Below are positions 1 to 8,233 of a stretch of DNA of 64,000 nt, piece by piece. The position numbers were made by a program, and so were the translations under genes. This stretch comes from Mycolicibacterium hodleri (lineage in GTDB: Bacteria; Actinomycetota; Actinomycetes; Mycobacteriales; Mycobacteriaceae). Below the pieces are notes generated by a model, which saw only the letters and a program-made list of their open reading frames with translations, made no database searches and was not told where the DNA came from. Each line of letters starts with the position of its first letter. The stretch's first letter is position 1. The DNA is taken from assembly GCF_025822245.1 (NCBI RefSeq), contig NZ_JACKTL010000053.1:1-64000 (forward strand), read 5' to 3'.

Positions 1-191
1 CCCGCCGGACGCCGCCGACGCTGGCGACCCCGGCCGAAGCGCCGGACGCGCCGCCTGCGCGCCACCGCGGTGGCGACGAGGACGAGGAACCCGCCGGCCA
101 GCACATCGGGGGTCAGCCGGTCTCCGAGCTGATGGCTCGATTGCAGGCCGGTGCCACCGGAGGCGGCCGTCGTCGGCGCCGCGAGGAGTGA
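1..191 (+). CDS. C-terminal end of a DUF6779-type membrane protein (partial)
   Basis: Only the last 62 codons are inside the window; the frame runs from base 3 to a TGA at 189-191. The visible tail is rich in Ala, Pro and Arg, has an acidic patch (GDEDEEPAG), then QPVSELMARLQAG and a run of five arginines before Glu-Glu. A soluble, low-complexity, arginine-rich C-terminus ending this way just upstream of the DUF2520/panC genes is what I remember of Rv3604c, a conserved Ala/Arg/Pro-rich transmembrane protein. The membrane segments would lie outside the window. Function is unknown. Identity rests mainly on position and the tail. Confidence 0.6.
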   Translation, partial: RRTPPTLATPAEAPDAPPARHRGGDEDEEPAGQHIGGQPVSELMARLQAGATGGGRRRRREE

Positions 192-288
192 GTTAGTCTC
201 GACGCTGAGCTCATGATTCGACCGTCCGGTACCTGGCCCCGCCGGGACTGGAACGCCTGAAACCACTAGCCCTGCGAGGTCGTCTGCG

Positions 289-1224
289 ATGGTGCAGCCC
301 GACGGACTGCGTCCGGCCCGGCTCACGGTGGGCGTCATCTCCGCCGGCCGGGTGGGGACCGCATTGGGCGTCGCCCTGGAACGGGCCGAACACGTCGTCG
401 TCGCCTGCAGTGCGATATCGCGCGCGTCGCGGCTGCGGGCCGAGCGCCGGCTCCCCGACACCCAGGTGCTGCCCGTCCAGGACGTCGCCGCCCAGGCCGA
501 GCTGCTGATCCTGGCGATCCCGGACGTCGAGCTCGCCGGGGTGGTCGCCGGACTGGCCGCCACCGGATCGGTCCGGCCGGGCACCATCGTCGTGCACACC
601 TCCGGCGCCAACGGCATCGCAGTGCTGGCCCCGCTGACCGAGCTCGGGTGCATCCCGCTGGCGATTCACCCGGCGATGACGTTCACCGGGTCCGACGAGG
701 ACATCGTCCGGCTCTCCGGTGCGTGTTTCGGCGTCACCGCGGCCGACGAGGTCGGGCACGCGGTGGCCCAGTCGCTGGTACTGGAGATCGGCGGCGAGCC
801 GTTCGGCGTCCCGGAGGAGGCCCGGCCGCTGTACCACGCGGCCCTCGCCCACGGCGGCAACCACGTCGTCACCGTGGTACTCGACGCGGTGGAGGCGTTG
901 CGGGCCGCACTGAGGGGGCAGGAACTGCTGGGTCAGGAAGCCGTCGGCGACGCCCCGGGCGGCATCGCCGAACGGGTGCTCGCCCCGCTGGCGCGCGCGT
1001 CGCTGGAGAACGCGTTGCACCGGGGTCAGGCCGCGCTCACCGGACCGGTGGCCCGCGGTGACGCCGCCGCCGTCACCGCTCATCTCGAGGCCCTCGAGGC
1101 CGTGAATCCCGAACTCGCACAGGCGTATCGGGCCAATTCGCTACGCACGGCGCAGCGGGCGCACGCCCCGGCCGACGTGTTCGCCGCGCTGGCCGGCCAG
1201 CCCAACGAAGGGGGTCGCCCGTGA
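289..1224 (+). CDS. DUF2520 / Rossmann-like oxidoreductase-type protein
   Basis: 311 residues. The N-terminus carries a dinucleotide-binding Rossmann turn (VGVISAGRVGTALGVAL, about residues 14-30) in which the usual glycine-rich loop reads SAGRVG. A conserved stretch SGANGIAVLAPL (about 104-115) follows, then a helical DUF2520 C-terminal domain with a PLYHAALAHGGNHVV motif (about 179-193). It is the equivalent of Rv3603c in the same position ahead of panC. The ATG at 289 lies about 100 bp after the previous gene and gives the family length. Its stop overlaps the panC GTG by 4 bases, so the two are probably translationally coupled. The family resembles ketopantoate reductase and pyrroline reductase folds, but the substrate is unknown; a role near pantothenate synthesis is inference from position. 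Confidence 0.85.
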   Translation: MVQPDGLRPARLTVGVISAGRVGTALGVALERAEHVVVACSAISRASRLRAERRLPDTQVLPVQDVAAQAELLILAIPDVELAGVVAGLAATGSVRPGTIVVHTSGANGIAVLAPLTELGCIPLAIHPAMTFTGSDEDIVRLSGACFGVTAADEVGHAVAQSLVLEIGGEPFGVPEEARPLYHAALAHGGNHVVTVVLDAVEALRAALRGQELLGQEAVGDAPGGIAERVLAPLARASLENALHRGQAALTGPVARGDAAAVTAHLEALEAVNPELAQAYRANSLRTAQRAHAPADVFAALAGQPNEGGRP

Positions 1225-2165
1225 GCGTCCGCAAACCGCCGAAGTTCACCCCGGGTGAGCTGAACGTCTACGCCAAGGTGCGCGACGTCGCCGGTGTCAC
1301 CCGCGCGCTGCGCACCACCGGGCGACGCGTCGTCCTGGTGCCCACGATGGGGGCACTGCACGAGGGGCACCTGGCCCTGGTGCGCACGGCCAGGCGGGTC
1401 CCAGGAGCGGTCGTCGTCGTGTCGATCTTCGTCAACCCGTTGCAGTTCGGCGCTGGCGAGGACCTCGACGCATATCCCCGAACCCTCGACGACGACCTGG
1501 CGCTGCTACGGGGCGAGGGCGTCGAGATCGTGTTCACCCCGACCGCCGCCGACATGTATCCCCACGGTCAGCGGACCACGGTCCATCCCGGCCCGCTCGG
1601 CGCGGAGCTCGAAGGTGCTTCTCGCCCAACGCACTTCGCCGGGATGCTCACCGTCGTGCTGAAGCTGTTGCAGATCGTGCGGCCCGACCGGGCGTTCTTC
1701 GGCGAGAAGGACTATCAGCAGCTGGTGCTGATCCGGCAGATGTCCGACGACCTCGACCTCGACGTCCAGATCGTCGGGGTGCCGATCGTGCGGGAGGCCG
1801 ACGGGCTGGCGATGTCCTCGCGCAACCGCTATCTCGACGAGGTGGAGCGCGAGCAGGCGGGAGCCCTGTCGGCGGCACTGCTCGCGGGCATGTACGCCGC
1901 CTCCCACGGGGCGACGGAGGCCCTCGACGCCGCTCGCGCCGTGCTCGACGAGGTGCCAGCGCTCGAGGTCGACTACCTCGAGATCAGGGATCCGTGGCTG
2001 GGTCCGGCACCCGCGGAGGGCCCGGCACGCATGGTGGTGGCGGTTCGGCTGGGGCACACCAGGTTGCTGGACAACATCGCGGTCGACGTCGGCGCGGCGG
2101 GGGGAATCGACGGCCATTCCCGGGTCGAGTCGGGTCAGAGCCGCGAACTGCCGTGGAGGAACTAG
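1221..2165 (+). CDS. panC: Pantothenate synthetase PanC
   Basis: 314 residues, close to the roughly 309 of M. tuberculosis PanC. It catalyses ATP-dependent condensation of pantoate with beta-alanine to pantothenate. The nucleotidyltransferase signature PTMGALHEGH is at residues 41-50 (His47 and His50 are the HxGH pair); the FGEKDYQQL loop and the MSSRNRYL stretch that plays the KMSKS role are both present. The GTG start overlaps the end of the preceding DUF2520 gene. The C-terminus ends in WRN as in mycobacterial PanC, so the gene is complete. Only 4 bases separate its stop from coaX. In M. tuberculosis panD, which makes beta-alanine, occupies that spot; here it is missing. Confidence 0.97.
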   Translation: MSVRKPPKFTPGELNVYAKVRDVAGVTRALRTTGRRVVLVPTMGALHEGHLALVRTARRVPGAVVVVSIFVNPLQFGAGEDLDAYPRTLDDDLALLRGEGVEIVFTPTAADMYPHGQRTTVHPGPLGAELEGASRPTHFAGMLTVVLKLLQIVRPDRAFFGEKDYQQLVLIRQMSDDLDLDVQIVGVPIVREADGLAMSSRNRYLDEVEREQAGALSAALLAGMYAASHGATEALDAARAVLDEVPALEVDYLEIRDPWLGPAPAEGPARMVVAVRLGHTRLLDNIAVDVGAAGGIDGHSRVESGQSRELPWRN

Positions 2166-2169
2166 CGCC

Positions 2170-2985
2170 GTGCTGCTCGCGATCGACGTCCGCAACACCC
2201 ACACCGTCGTCGGACTGATCTCCGGCTCGGGCGACCACGCAAAGGTCGTCCAACACTGGCGCATTCGCACCGAGGCCGAGGTGACGGCCGACGAGCTGGC
2301 CCTGACGATCGACGGTCTGATCGGTGACGACGCCGAGCGGCTGACGGGCGCCACCGGGCTGTCGACCGTACCGTCGGTGCTGCACGAGATCCGTCTGATG
2401 CTCGACCAGTACTGGTCCTCGGTGCCGCACGTCCTGATCGAGCCGGGGGTCCGGACGGGCATCCCGCTGCTCGTCGACAACCCCAAGGAAGTCGGCGCCG
2501 ACCGGATCGTCAATTGCCTTGCCGCATACCAGAAGTACGCCAGCCCGGCGATCGTCGTCGACTTCGGTTCGTCGATCTGCGTGGACGTGGTGTCGGCCAA
2601 GGGTGAGTTCCTGGGCGGGGCCATCGCGCCGGGCATCCAGGTGTCCTCGGACGCGGCGGCGGCACGGTCGGCCGCGTTGCGGCGCGTGGAACTGACCCGC
2701 CCGCGGTCGGTGGTCGGCAAGAACACGGTGGAGTGCATGCAGGCCGGGGCGGTGTTCGGCTTCGCGGGCCTGGTCGACGGTCTGGTCAGCCGCGTCCGCC
2801 ACGACGTCGAGGGCTTCGCCGGCGACGACGTCGCGGTCGTGGCCACCGGGCACACCGCGCCGCTGCTGCTGCCGGACCTGCACACCGTCGCCCACTACGA
2901 CCAGCACCTCACCCTCGAGGGCCTGCGCCTGGTGTTCGAGCGCAACCAGAACGACACTCGCGGCAAGCTCCGACACGCTCGCTAG
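2170..2985 (+). CDS. coaX: Type III pantothenate kinase CoaX
   Basis: 271 residues. It phosphorylates pantothenate in the first step of coenzyme A synthesis. The ASKHA-fold phosphate loop DVRNTHTVVGL is at residues 5-15, the PPGVRTGIP-type substrate motif appears as EPGVRTGIPLLVDNP, followed by GADRIVN, and the second nucleotide motif is DFGSSICVDVV. In mycobacteria the type III enzyme often coexists with PanK/CoaA elsewhere. The GTG start follows the panC stop by 4 bases, so it is the last gene of the pantothenate operon. The next 90 bp lead into the catabolic island. Confidence 0.96.
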   Translation: MLLAIDVRNTHTVVGLISGSGDHAKVVQHWRIRTEAEVTADELALTIDGLIGDDAERLTGATGLSTVPSVLHEIRLMLDQYWSSVPHVLIEPGVRTGIPLLVDNPKEVGADRIVNCLAAYQKYASPAIVVDFGSSICVDVVSAKGEFLGGAIAPGIQVSSDAAAARSAALRRVELTRPRSVVGKNTVECMQAGAVFGFAGLVDGLVSRVRHDVEGFAGDDVAVVATGHTAPLLLPDLHTVAHYDQHLTLEGLRLVFERNQNDTRGKLRHAR

Positions 2986-3029
2986 GCGTTTCCTCCTGTT
3001 GACGTGTGACCTCCGTCGGAGAATCATGT

Positions 3030-3064
3030 GTTGCGCATCGCAGTGTCGTTGCGCACCATGCAAC
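3030..3064. promoter_or_regulatory. Repeated half-sites ahead of the choline/betaine operon
   Basis: The octamer GTTGCGCA occurs at 3030-3037 and again at 3048-3055. The second copy pairs with ATGCAAC at 3058-3064, so GTTGC/GCAAC forms an inverted repeat with a 7-base spacer. A possible -35 (TTGACG, 2999-3004) lies upstream with a weak -10 (AATCAT) near 3022. The cluster sits between the likely promoter and the preferred start codon at 3079, where a repressor or activator could act. The IclR-family gene at the end of the operon is the obvious candidate ligand; that link is inference. Confidence 0.4.
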
Positions 3065-3078
3065 AGTCGGAGGATCAC

Positions 3079-5538
3079 TTGGCAGCCCCCAAGGTCGTCG
3101 TCATCGGTGCGGGAATAGTCGGAAGCTCACTGGCCGACGAACTCACCGCGCGAGGCTGGACCGACGTCACCGTGGTCGACCGCGGCCCGCTCTTCTCCAC
3201 CGGCGGGTCGACCTCGCATGCCCCCGGCCTGGTGTTCCAGACCAATCCGTCGAAGACGATGACGGAGTTCGCGCAGTACACGGTGGCCAAGTTCGGCGCC
3301 CTCGAGCACGCGGGTGGGTGGGCCTTCAATCCGACCGGTGGCCTCGAGGTGGCGTCGACCCCGCAGCGCTGGGCCGATCTGCACCGCAAGGCCGGCTGGG
3401 CCCAATCCTGGGGGGTTCCAGGCGAACTGCTGACCCCAGGGCAGTGCGCAGAGATGCATCCGCTGCTCGACGCCGACCGCATCCTCGGCGGGTTCCACAC
3501 TCCCACCGACGGTTTGGTCAAGGCGATCCGGGCCGTGGAGGCCCAGGCGCAGTCGGCCACCGCCCGCGGTGCGACGTTCCGCCCGCGCACCGAGGTGCTC
3601 GGCATCGTCGACGACGGCCGGAAGGTGACGGGCGTACGGACCGCCGACGGCGTCATCCCCGCCGACGTGGTGGTGTGCTGTGCCGGGTTCTGGGGTGCGC
3701 GGCTGGCCAAGCAGGTCGGCCTCGTCGTACCGCTGGTGCCGATGGCGCACCAGTACGCGACGACCGGCCGGATCGAGCCGCTCGTCGGACGCAACACGGA
3801 ACTGACCGAGGCGACGCTGCCCATCCTGCGCCACCAGGATCAGGACCTGTACTTCCGCGAGCACGTCGACCGCATCGGCATCGGCTACTACGGGCACGAC
3901 CCGATGCCGGTCGACGTCTCCACCCTGGCCGCCGACACCGCCGGTGAGCAGATGCCCTCCATGCTGCCCTTCACCGAGGAAGACTTCGTCCCTGCCTGGC
4001 GCGAGTCCACCAAACTGCTTCCCGTGCTCAACGATTCGAAGATCGAGCAGGGTTTCAACGGGATCTTCTCGTTCACCCCCGACGGCATGTCCATCATGGG
4101 GGAGCACCGCGAGCTCAGCGGCTTCTGGGTTGCCGAGGCGGTCTGGGTGACGCACTCGGCGGGCGTCGCCAAGGCCACCGCGGAATGGATCGTGGACGGA
4201 ACCCCGTCCACCGACGTCCACGAATGCGACCTCTACCGCTTCGAGGACGTCGCCAAGACCGACGACTTCATCCTGACGACCAGTTCGCAGGCCTTCGTCG
4301 AGGTCTACGACATCATCCATCCGCATCAGTACCGCGAGGCGCTCCGCGGACTGCGGACCAGCCCGTTCTACGCCCGCCAACAGGACCTCGACGCGTTCTT
4401 CTTCGAGGGCGGCGGCTGGGAACGGCCCGCCTGGTACGAGGCCAACGCCGAACTGGCCCGCCGCCTCCGCGACGAGGGTCTGGCCTTCCCCGAGCGCGAC
4501 GAATGGTCGGCGAAGTTCTGGTCCCCGATCTCGATTGCCGAGGCGCACTGGACCCGTCAGCACGTCGCCATGTACGACATGACCCCGCTCACCCGCTACG
4601 AGGTCGCGGGCCCAGGTGCGGTCGAGCTGCTCCAGCGGCTCACCACCAACGACGTCGACAAGAGCGTCGGGTCGGTGACCTACACGCTGATGCTCGACGA
4701 GACCGGCGGCGTCCGAAGCGATCTCACCGTCGCCCGGCTGGCCGCCGACCGCTTCCAGGTGGGCGCCAACGGGCCGATGGACTTCGACTGGCTCACCCGC
4801 CACCTGCCGGACGACGGCACCGTGACGGTCCGCGACGTCACCGGCGGCACGTGCTGCGTCGGTCTGTGGGGACCCGCGGCCCGCGACCTGGTGCAACCCC
4901 TGTGCCACGACGACCTGTCGCACGAGGGCTTCAAGTACTTCCGTGCCAAGGCGACGCACCTCGGGGCCATCCCGGTGACCATGATGCGGGTGTCCTACGT
5001 CGGCGAACTCGGCTGGGAGATCTACGCCGACGCCGCCTACGGCGCCGCGCTGTGGGACCTGTTGTGGACGGCCGGGCAGGACCACGGCGTCATCGCCGCA
5101 GGCCGGATCGCCTTCAACAGCCTCCGCATCGAGAAGGCCTACCGGTCGTGGGGCGCTGACGTGACGGCCGAGCACCATCCCGCCGCCGCCGGGCTCGACT
5201 TCGCGGTGCGGATGAGCAAGGACGACTTCGTCGGCAAGGCCGCCCTGATGGCGGCGTCGACACCGGAGAAGGCGTTGCGCAGCATCGTCTTCCACGATCC
5301 GACGGCCGTGGTGCTCGGCAAGGAGCCGGTGTACCTGGACGGCTCCCCGGACTGCGCCGGCTACGTGACCAGTGCTGCCTACTCGGCCACGATCGGACGC
5401 TGCATCGCCTATGCGTGGCTGCCCGCGTCGACCGCGCCCGGTGACGTGGTCGCCGTCGACTACCGCGGCAGCCGCTACGGCGCGACGGTGCACGCCGAAC
5501 CGGTGGTGGACCCCGAGATGACCCGGATCAGGCGATGA
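3079..5538 (+). CDS. Dimethylglycine/sarcosine dehydrogenase-like FAD protein with GcvT domain
   Basis: 819 residues from a TTG preceded by GGAGG at 3069-3073; an upstream in-frame GTG at 3028 is possible but has no such site. An N-terminal DAO-type flavin domain starts with VVVIGAGIVGSS (6-17). His47 in GGSTSHAPG occupies the place of the histidine that carries covalent FAD in dimethylglycine and sarcosine dehydrogenases. A linker domain (about 375-470) leads to a C-terminal aminomethyltransferase (GcvT) fold, about 480-810, which in this family hands the oxidised methyl group to tetrahydrofolate. Next to a Rieske betaine demethylase and betaine aldehyde dehydrogenase, the likely substrate is dimethylglycine, giving sarcosine. 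Sarcosine itself or another N-methyl amino acid cannot be excluded. Confidence 0.85.
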   Translation: MAAPKVVVIGAGIVGSSLADELTARGWTDVTVVDRGPLFSTGGSTSHAPGLVFQTNPSKTMTEFAQYTVAKFGALEHAGGWAFNPTGGLEVASTPQRWADLHRKAGWAQSWGVPGELLTPGQCAEMHPLLDADRILGGFHTPTDGLVKAIRAVEAQAQSATARGATFRPRTEVLGIVDDGRKVTGVRTADGVIPADVVVCCAGFWGARLAKQVGLVVPLVPMAHQYATTGRIEPLVGRNTELTEATLPILRHQDQDLYFREHVDRIGIGYYGHDPMPVDVSTLAADTAGEQMPSMLPFTEEDFVPAWRESTKLLPVLNDSKIEQGFNGIFSFTPDGMSIMGEHRELSGFWVAEAVWVTHSAGVAKATAEWIVDGTPSTDVHECDLYRFEDVAKTDDFILTTSSQAFVEVYDIIHPHQYREALRGLRTSPFYARQQDLDAFFFEGGGWERPAWYEANAELARRLRDEGLAFPERDEWSAKFWSPISIAEAHWTRQHVAMYDMTPLTRYEVAGPGAVELLQRLTTNDVDKSVGSVTYTLMLDETGGVRSDLTVARLAADRFQVGANGPMDFDWLTRHLPDDGTVTVRDVTGGTCCVGLWGPAARDLVQPLCHDDLSHEGFKYFRAKATHLGAIPVTMMRVSYVGELGWEIYADAAYGAALWDLLWTAGQDHGVIAAGRIAFNSLRIEKAYRSWGADVTAEHHPAAAGLDFAVRMSKDDFVGKAALMAASTPEKALRSIVFHDPTAVVLGKEPVYLDGSPDCAGYVTSAAYSATIGRCIAYAWLPASTAPGDVVAVDYRGSRYGATVHAEPVVDPEMTRIRR

Positions 5539-5551
5539 GCAGAGGGAAGCG

Positions 5552-6712
5552 ATGACCACGACCGAAGACTCGCCGGCACTGCTGGCCACGCTCGCCGGCG
5601 AGTTCTACACCAGCCCAACGATCTTCGCAGCCGAGCAGGACGAGATCTTCGAGAAGACGTGGTTCTGCGCCGCCCGCTCGAACGACTTGGCCAACCCGGG
5701 CCAGTTCAAGAACGTTCGGATCGGCCGCGAGAGCGTGCTGGTGGTCCGCGGCCGGGACGGCGCACTGCGGGCGTTCCTGAACGTCTGCCGCCACCGCGGC
5801 GCCGCGCTGTGCACCGAGTCCGAGGGCCAGGTCAAGCGAAGCCTGCAGTGCCCGTACCACGCATGGACCTACGCGCTCGACGGAAAGCTGATCGCCGCGC
5901 CCAACCTGGCGTCCCTCAAGGAACCGACCGGGGAGGGCATCGACCGCTACAAGTACGGTCTGGTCCCGGTGGCGCTCAAGGAGTGGCTCGGCTACGCCTG
6001 GGTCTGCCTGGCCGACGAACCGCCGTCGTTCGACGACGACGTGATCGGCGAGGTCACCCGCCGCCTCGGCAACCCGACCGCCGTCGACCACTACGGCGTG
6101 GAAAGCCTCAGCGTCGGCCGCCGGGTGGTCTACGACGTGGCGGCCAACTGGAAGCTCATCGTCGAGAACTTCATGGAGTGCTACCACTGCGCCACGATCC
6201 ACCCGGAGCTCACCGAGGTGCTCCCGGAGTTCGCCCAGGGCCTCGCGGCGCAGTACTACGTGGGCCACGGCGCCGAATTCGGTTCCGACATCTCTGGTTT
6301 CACCATCGACGGCAGCGCCGGGTTCGAGACCCTTCCCGGCGTCACCGAGGACCAGGATCGGCGCTACTACGCGATCACCATCAAGCCGACGGTGTTCGTG
6401 AACCTGGTGCCCGACCACATCATCTTCCACCGGATGTACCCGCTCGCCCCGGACCGCACCATCGTCGAGTGCGACTGGCTGTACACCGCCGACGTGGTCG
6501 AGCAGGGGCGTGACGTCTCCCGGTCGGTCGAGTTGTTCCATCGGGTCAACGAGCAGGACTTCGAGGCCTGCGAGCGAACTCAGCCCGCCATGTCGTCGCG
6601 TGCCTATCGCAACGGTGGCGTGCTCGTTCCTTCCGAACACCACATCGCGGAGTTCCACGAGTGGGTAGTGTCCCGAATCGGCGAGCACGCCCACGCCAGC
6701 GACACGAGGTGA
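5552..6712 (+). CDS. Rieske non-heme iron oxygenase alpha subunit, probable glycine betaine demethylase
   Basis: 386 residues. The Rieske [2Fe-2S] ligands are Cys79, His81, Cys100 and His103 (CRH ... CPYH). The mononuclear iron site is His212 and His217 in ECYHCATIHPEL, with Asp336 as the probable third ligand. The sequence around the iron site resembles GbcA and choline-monooxygenase-type enzymes rather than aromatic dioxygenases. Between a dimethylglycine dehydrogenase and a betaine aldehyde dehydrogenase, oxidative demethylation of glycine betaine to dimethylglycine is the best reading. No matching flavin/ferredoxin reductase (GbcB) is in the operon, so the electron donor must come from elsewhere. 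A purine-rich ribosome site (AGAGGGA) precedes the ATG, 13 bp after the previous stop. Confidence 0.85.
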   Translation: MTTTEDSPALLATLAGEFYTSPTIFAAEQDEIFEKTWFCAARSNDLANPGQFKNVRIGRESVLVVRGRDGALRAFLNVCRHRGAALCTESEGQVKRSLQCPYHAWTYALDGKLIAAPNLASLKEPTGEGIDRYKYGLVPVALKEWLGYAWVCLADEPPSFDDDVIGEVTRRLGNPTAVDHYGVESLSVGRRVVYDVAANWKLIVENFMECYHCATIHPELTEVLPEFAQGLAAQYYVGHGAEFGSDISGFTIDGSAGFETLPGVTEDQDRRYYAITIKPTVFVNLVPDHIIFHRMYPLAPDRTIVECDWLYTADVVEQGRDVSRSVELFHRVNEQDFEACERTQPAMSSRAYRNGGVLVPSEHHIAEFHEWVVSRIGEHAHASDTR

Positions 6713-6715
6713 CAT

Positions 6716-8209
6716 GTGAACGGTGAGCCCGACCTCTACGTCGGAGGGCAGTGGCGCCACGCCTCCGACGCCGGGACCCGCGAGATCGTCAACCCGGCCG
6801 ACGGCAGCGTCGCCGCCGTCGTCGACGAGGCAACCGACGCCGACGCCAGGGACGCCGTTCGGGCGGCGCGGGAGGCGTTCGACGACGGGGCCTGGCCCGC
6901 CACGCCGGTGGCCGAACGGGCCGCGCTTCTCGACCGGATCGCCGACCTGCTGCAGCGCGACCGGGAGGACCTGGCGCTGCTAGAGACCCGCGACACCGGG
7001 AAGACCCTGGCGGAGAGCAGGATCGACGTCGACGACGTGACGTCGGTGTTCCGGTACTACGCGAAGTTGGTCGGCGTGCAGGCCGACAGGGTGATCGACG
7101 TCGGCGACCCGGACGTCATCAGCCGGGTGGTACGCGAGCCCATCGGGGTGTGCGTCCTGATCGCGCCGTGGAACTATCCGCTGTTGCAGATGTCGTGGAA
7201 GATCGCCCCCGCGCTGGGCGCCGGTTGCACGATGGTCGCCAAGCCCAGCGAGGTCACGCCCCTGTCGACCATCGCCTTCGTGCACCTGCTGGAGGAGGCA
7301 GGCGTGCCCGCCGGCGTGGTAAACCTCGTCCAGGGCAGCGGTGCGGCACTCGGCGCCGCCCTCACCGACAACGGGGACGTCGACTTCATCTCGTTCACCG
7401 GCGGCCTCGCCACCGGGCGCACCATCGCCAAGGTCGCCGCCGAGCACGTCACCAAGGTGGCCGTCGAACTCGGTGGCAAGAACCCGCACATCGTGTTCGC
7501 CGACATCGGAACCGGGGATGCCTGGGACGCCGCGGTCGACCAGGTGCTGACGGGGGTGTTCCTGCACTCCGGACAGGTCTGCTCGGCAGGCACCCGACTG
7601 ATCGTCGAGGAGTCCATCGCCGACGACTTCGTCACCGCCCTCGTCGCCCGCGCCGAGAAGATCCGAATGGGCGACGGCATGGATCCGGCCAGCGAGACCG
7701 GCCCCCTGGTGTCGGAACAACATCGGGCCAAGGTGGAAGCCCATGTGGCGTCGGCGATCTCGGAGGGGGCCAAGCTGGTCACCGGCGGCTCGCGACCCAC
7801 CGATCCGGCGCTCGCGGCGGGCAGCTTCTACCTGCCGACGATCTTCGACCAGTGTGACCGATCAATGGCCATCGTTCAGGAGGAGACCTTCGGGCCGATT
7901 TTGACCGTGGAGCGGTTCACCGAAGAGGCCGAGGCGATTCGCCTCGGGAACGACACGGAATACGGTCTCGCGGCGGGCGTTCGTACGTCCGACCCGGCGC
8001 GGGGCGAACGTGTGGTGCGCGCGTTGAGGCACGGCACGGTGTGGCTGAACGACTTCGGCTACTACACCGCGGCAGCGGAGTGGGGCGGATTCGGGAAGTC
8101 TGGCAACGGTCGCGAGCTGGGCCCCACCGGGCTCGTGGAATATCAAGAGCTCAAACACATCTGGCACAACGTCGCGCCGAAGCCCGCAGGCTGGTTCAAA
8201 GGTGAATAG
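6716..8209 (+). CDS. betB: Betaine aldehyde dehydrogenase-type ALDH
   Basis: 497 residues, the full NAD(P)-dependent aldehyde dehydrogenase length. The catalytic Cys289 lies in HSGQVCSAGTR and the general base Glu251 in VELGGKNPH; the PWNYPLLQ cofactor stretch is also present. It would oxidise betaine aldehyde to glycine betaine after the choline dehydrogenase encoded three genes further on. It starts with GTG only 3 bases after the Rieske gene stop, a tight operon arrangement. ALDH substrate assignment from sequence alone is uncertain; here the neighbours carry most of the weight. Confidence 0.85.
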   Translation: MNGEPDLYVGGQWRHASDAGTREIVNPADGSVAAVVDEATDADARDAVRAAREAFDDGAWPATPVAERAALLDRIADLLQRDREDLALLETRDTGKTLAESRIDVDDVTSVFRYYAKLVGVQADRVIDVGDPDVISRVVREPIGVCVLIAPWNYPLLQMSWKIAPALGAGCTMVAKPSEVTPLSTIAFVHLLEEAGVPAGVVNLVQGSGAALGAALTDNGDVDFISFTGGLATGRTIAKVAAEHVTKVAVELGGKNPHIVFADIGTGDAWDAAVDQVLTGVFLHSGQVCSAGTRLIVEESIADDFVTALVARAEKIRMGDGMDPASETGPLVSEQHRAKVEAHVASAISEGAKLVTGGSRPTDPALAAGSFYLPTIFDQCDRSMAIVQEETFGPILTVERFTEEAEAIRLGNDTEYGLAAGVRTSDPARGERVVRALRHGTVWLNDFGYYTAAAEWGGFGKSGNGRELGPTGLVEYQELKHIWHNVAPKPAGWFKGE

Positions 8210-8233
8210 CCGAACCTTTCGAGAGGACGTCTC

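Noticed and set aside
3127..5589. An 820-codon open frame antisense to the dimethylglycine dehydrogenase
   Set aside because: The forward frame has full-length domains and catalytic residues; the antisense product is low-complexity Gly/Val/Arg/His-rich.
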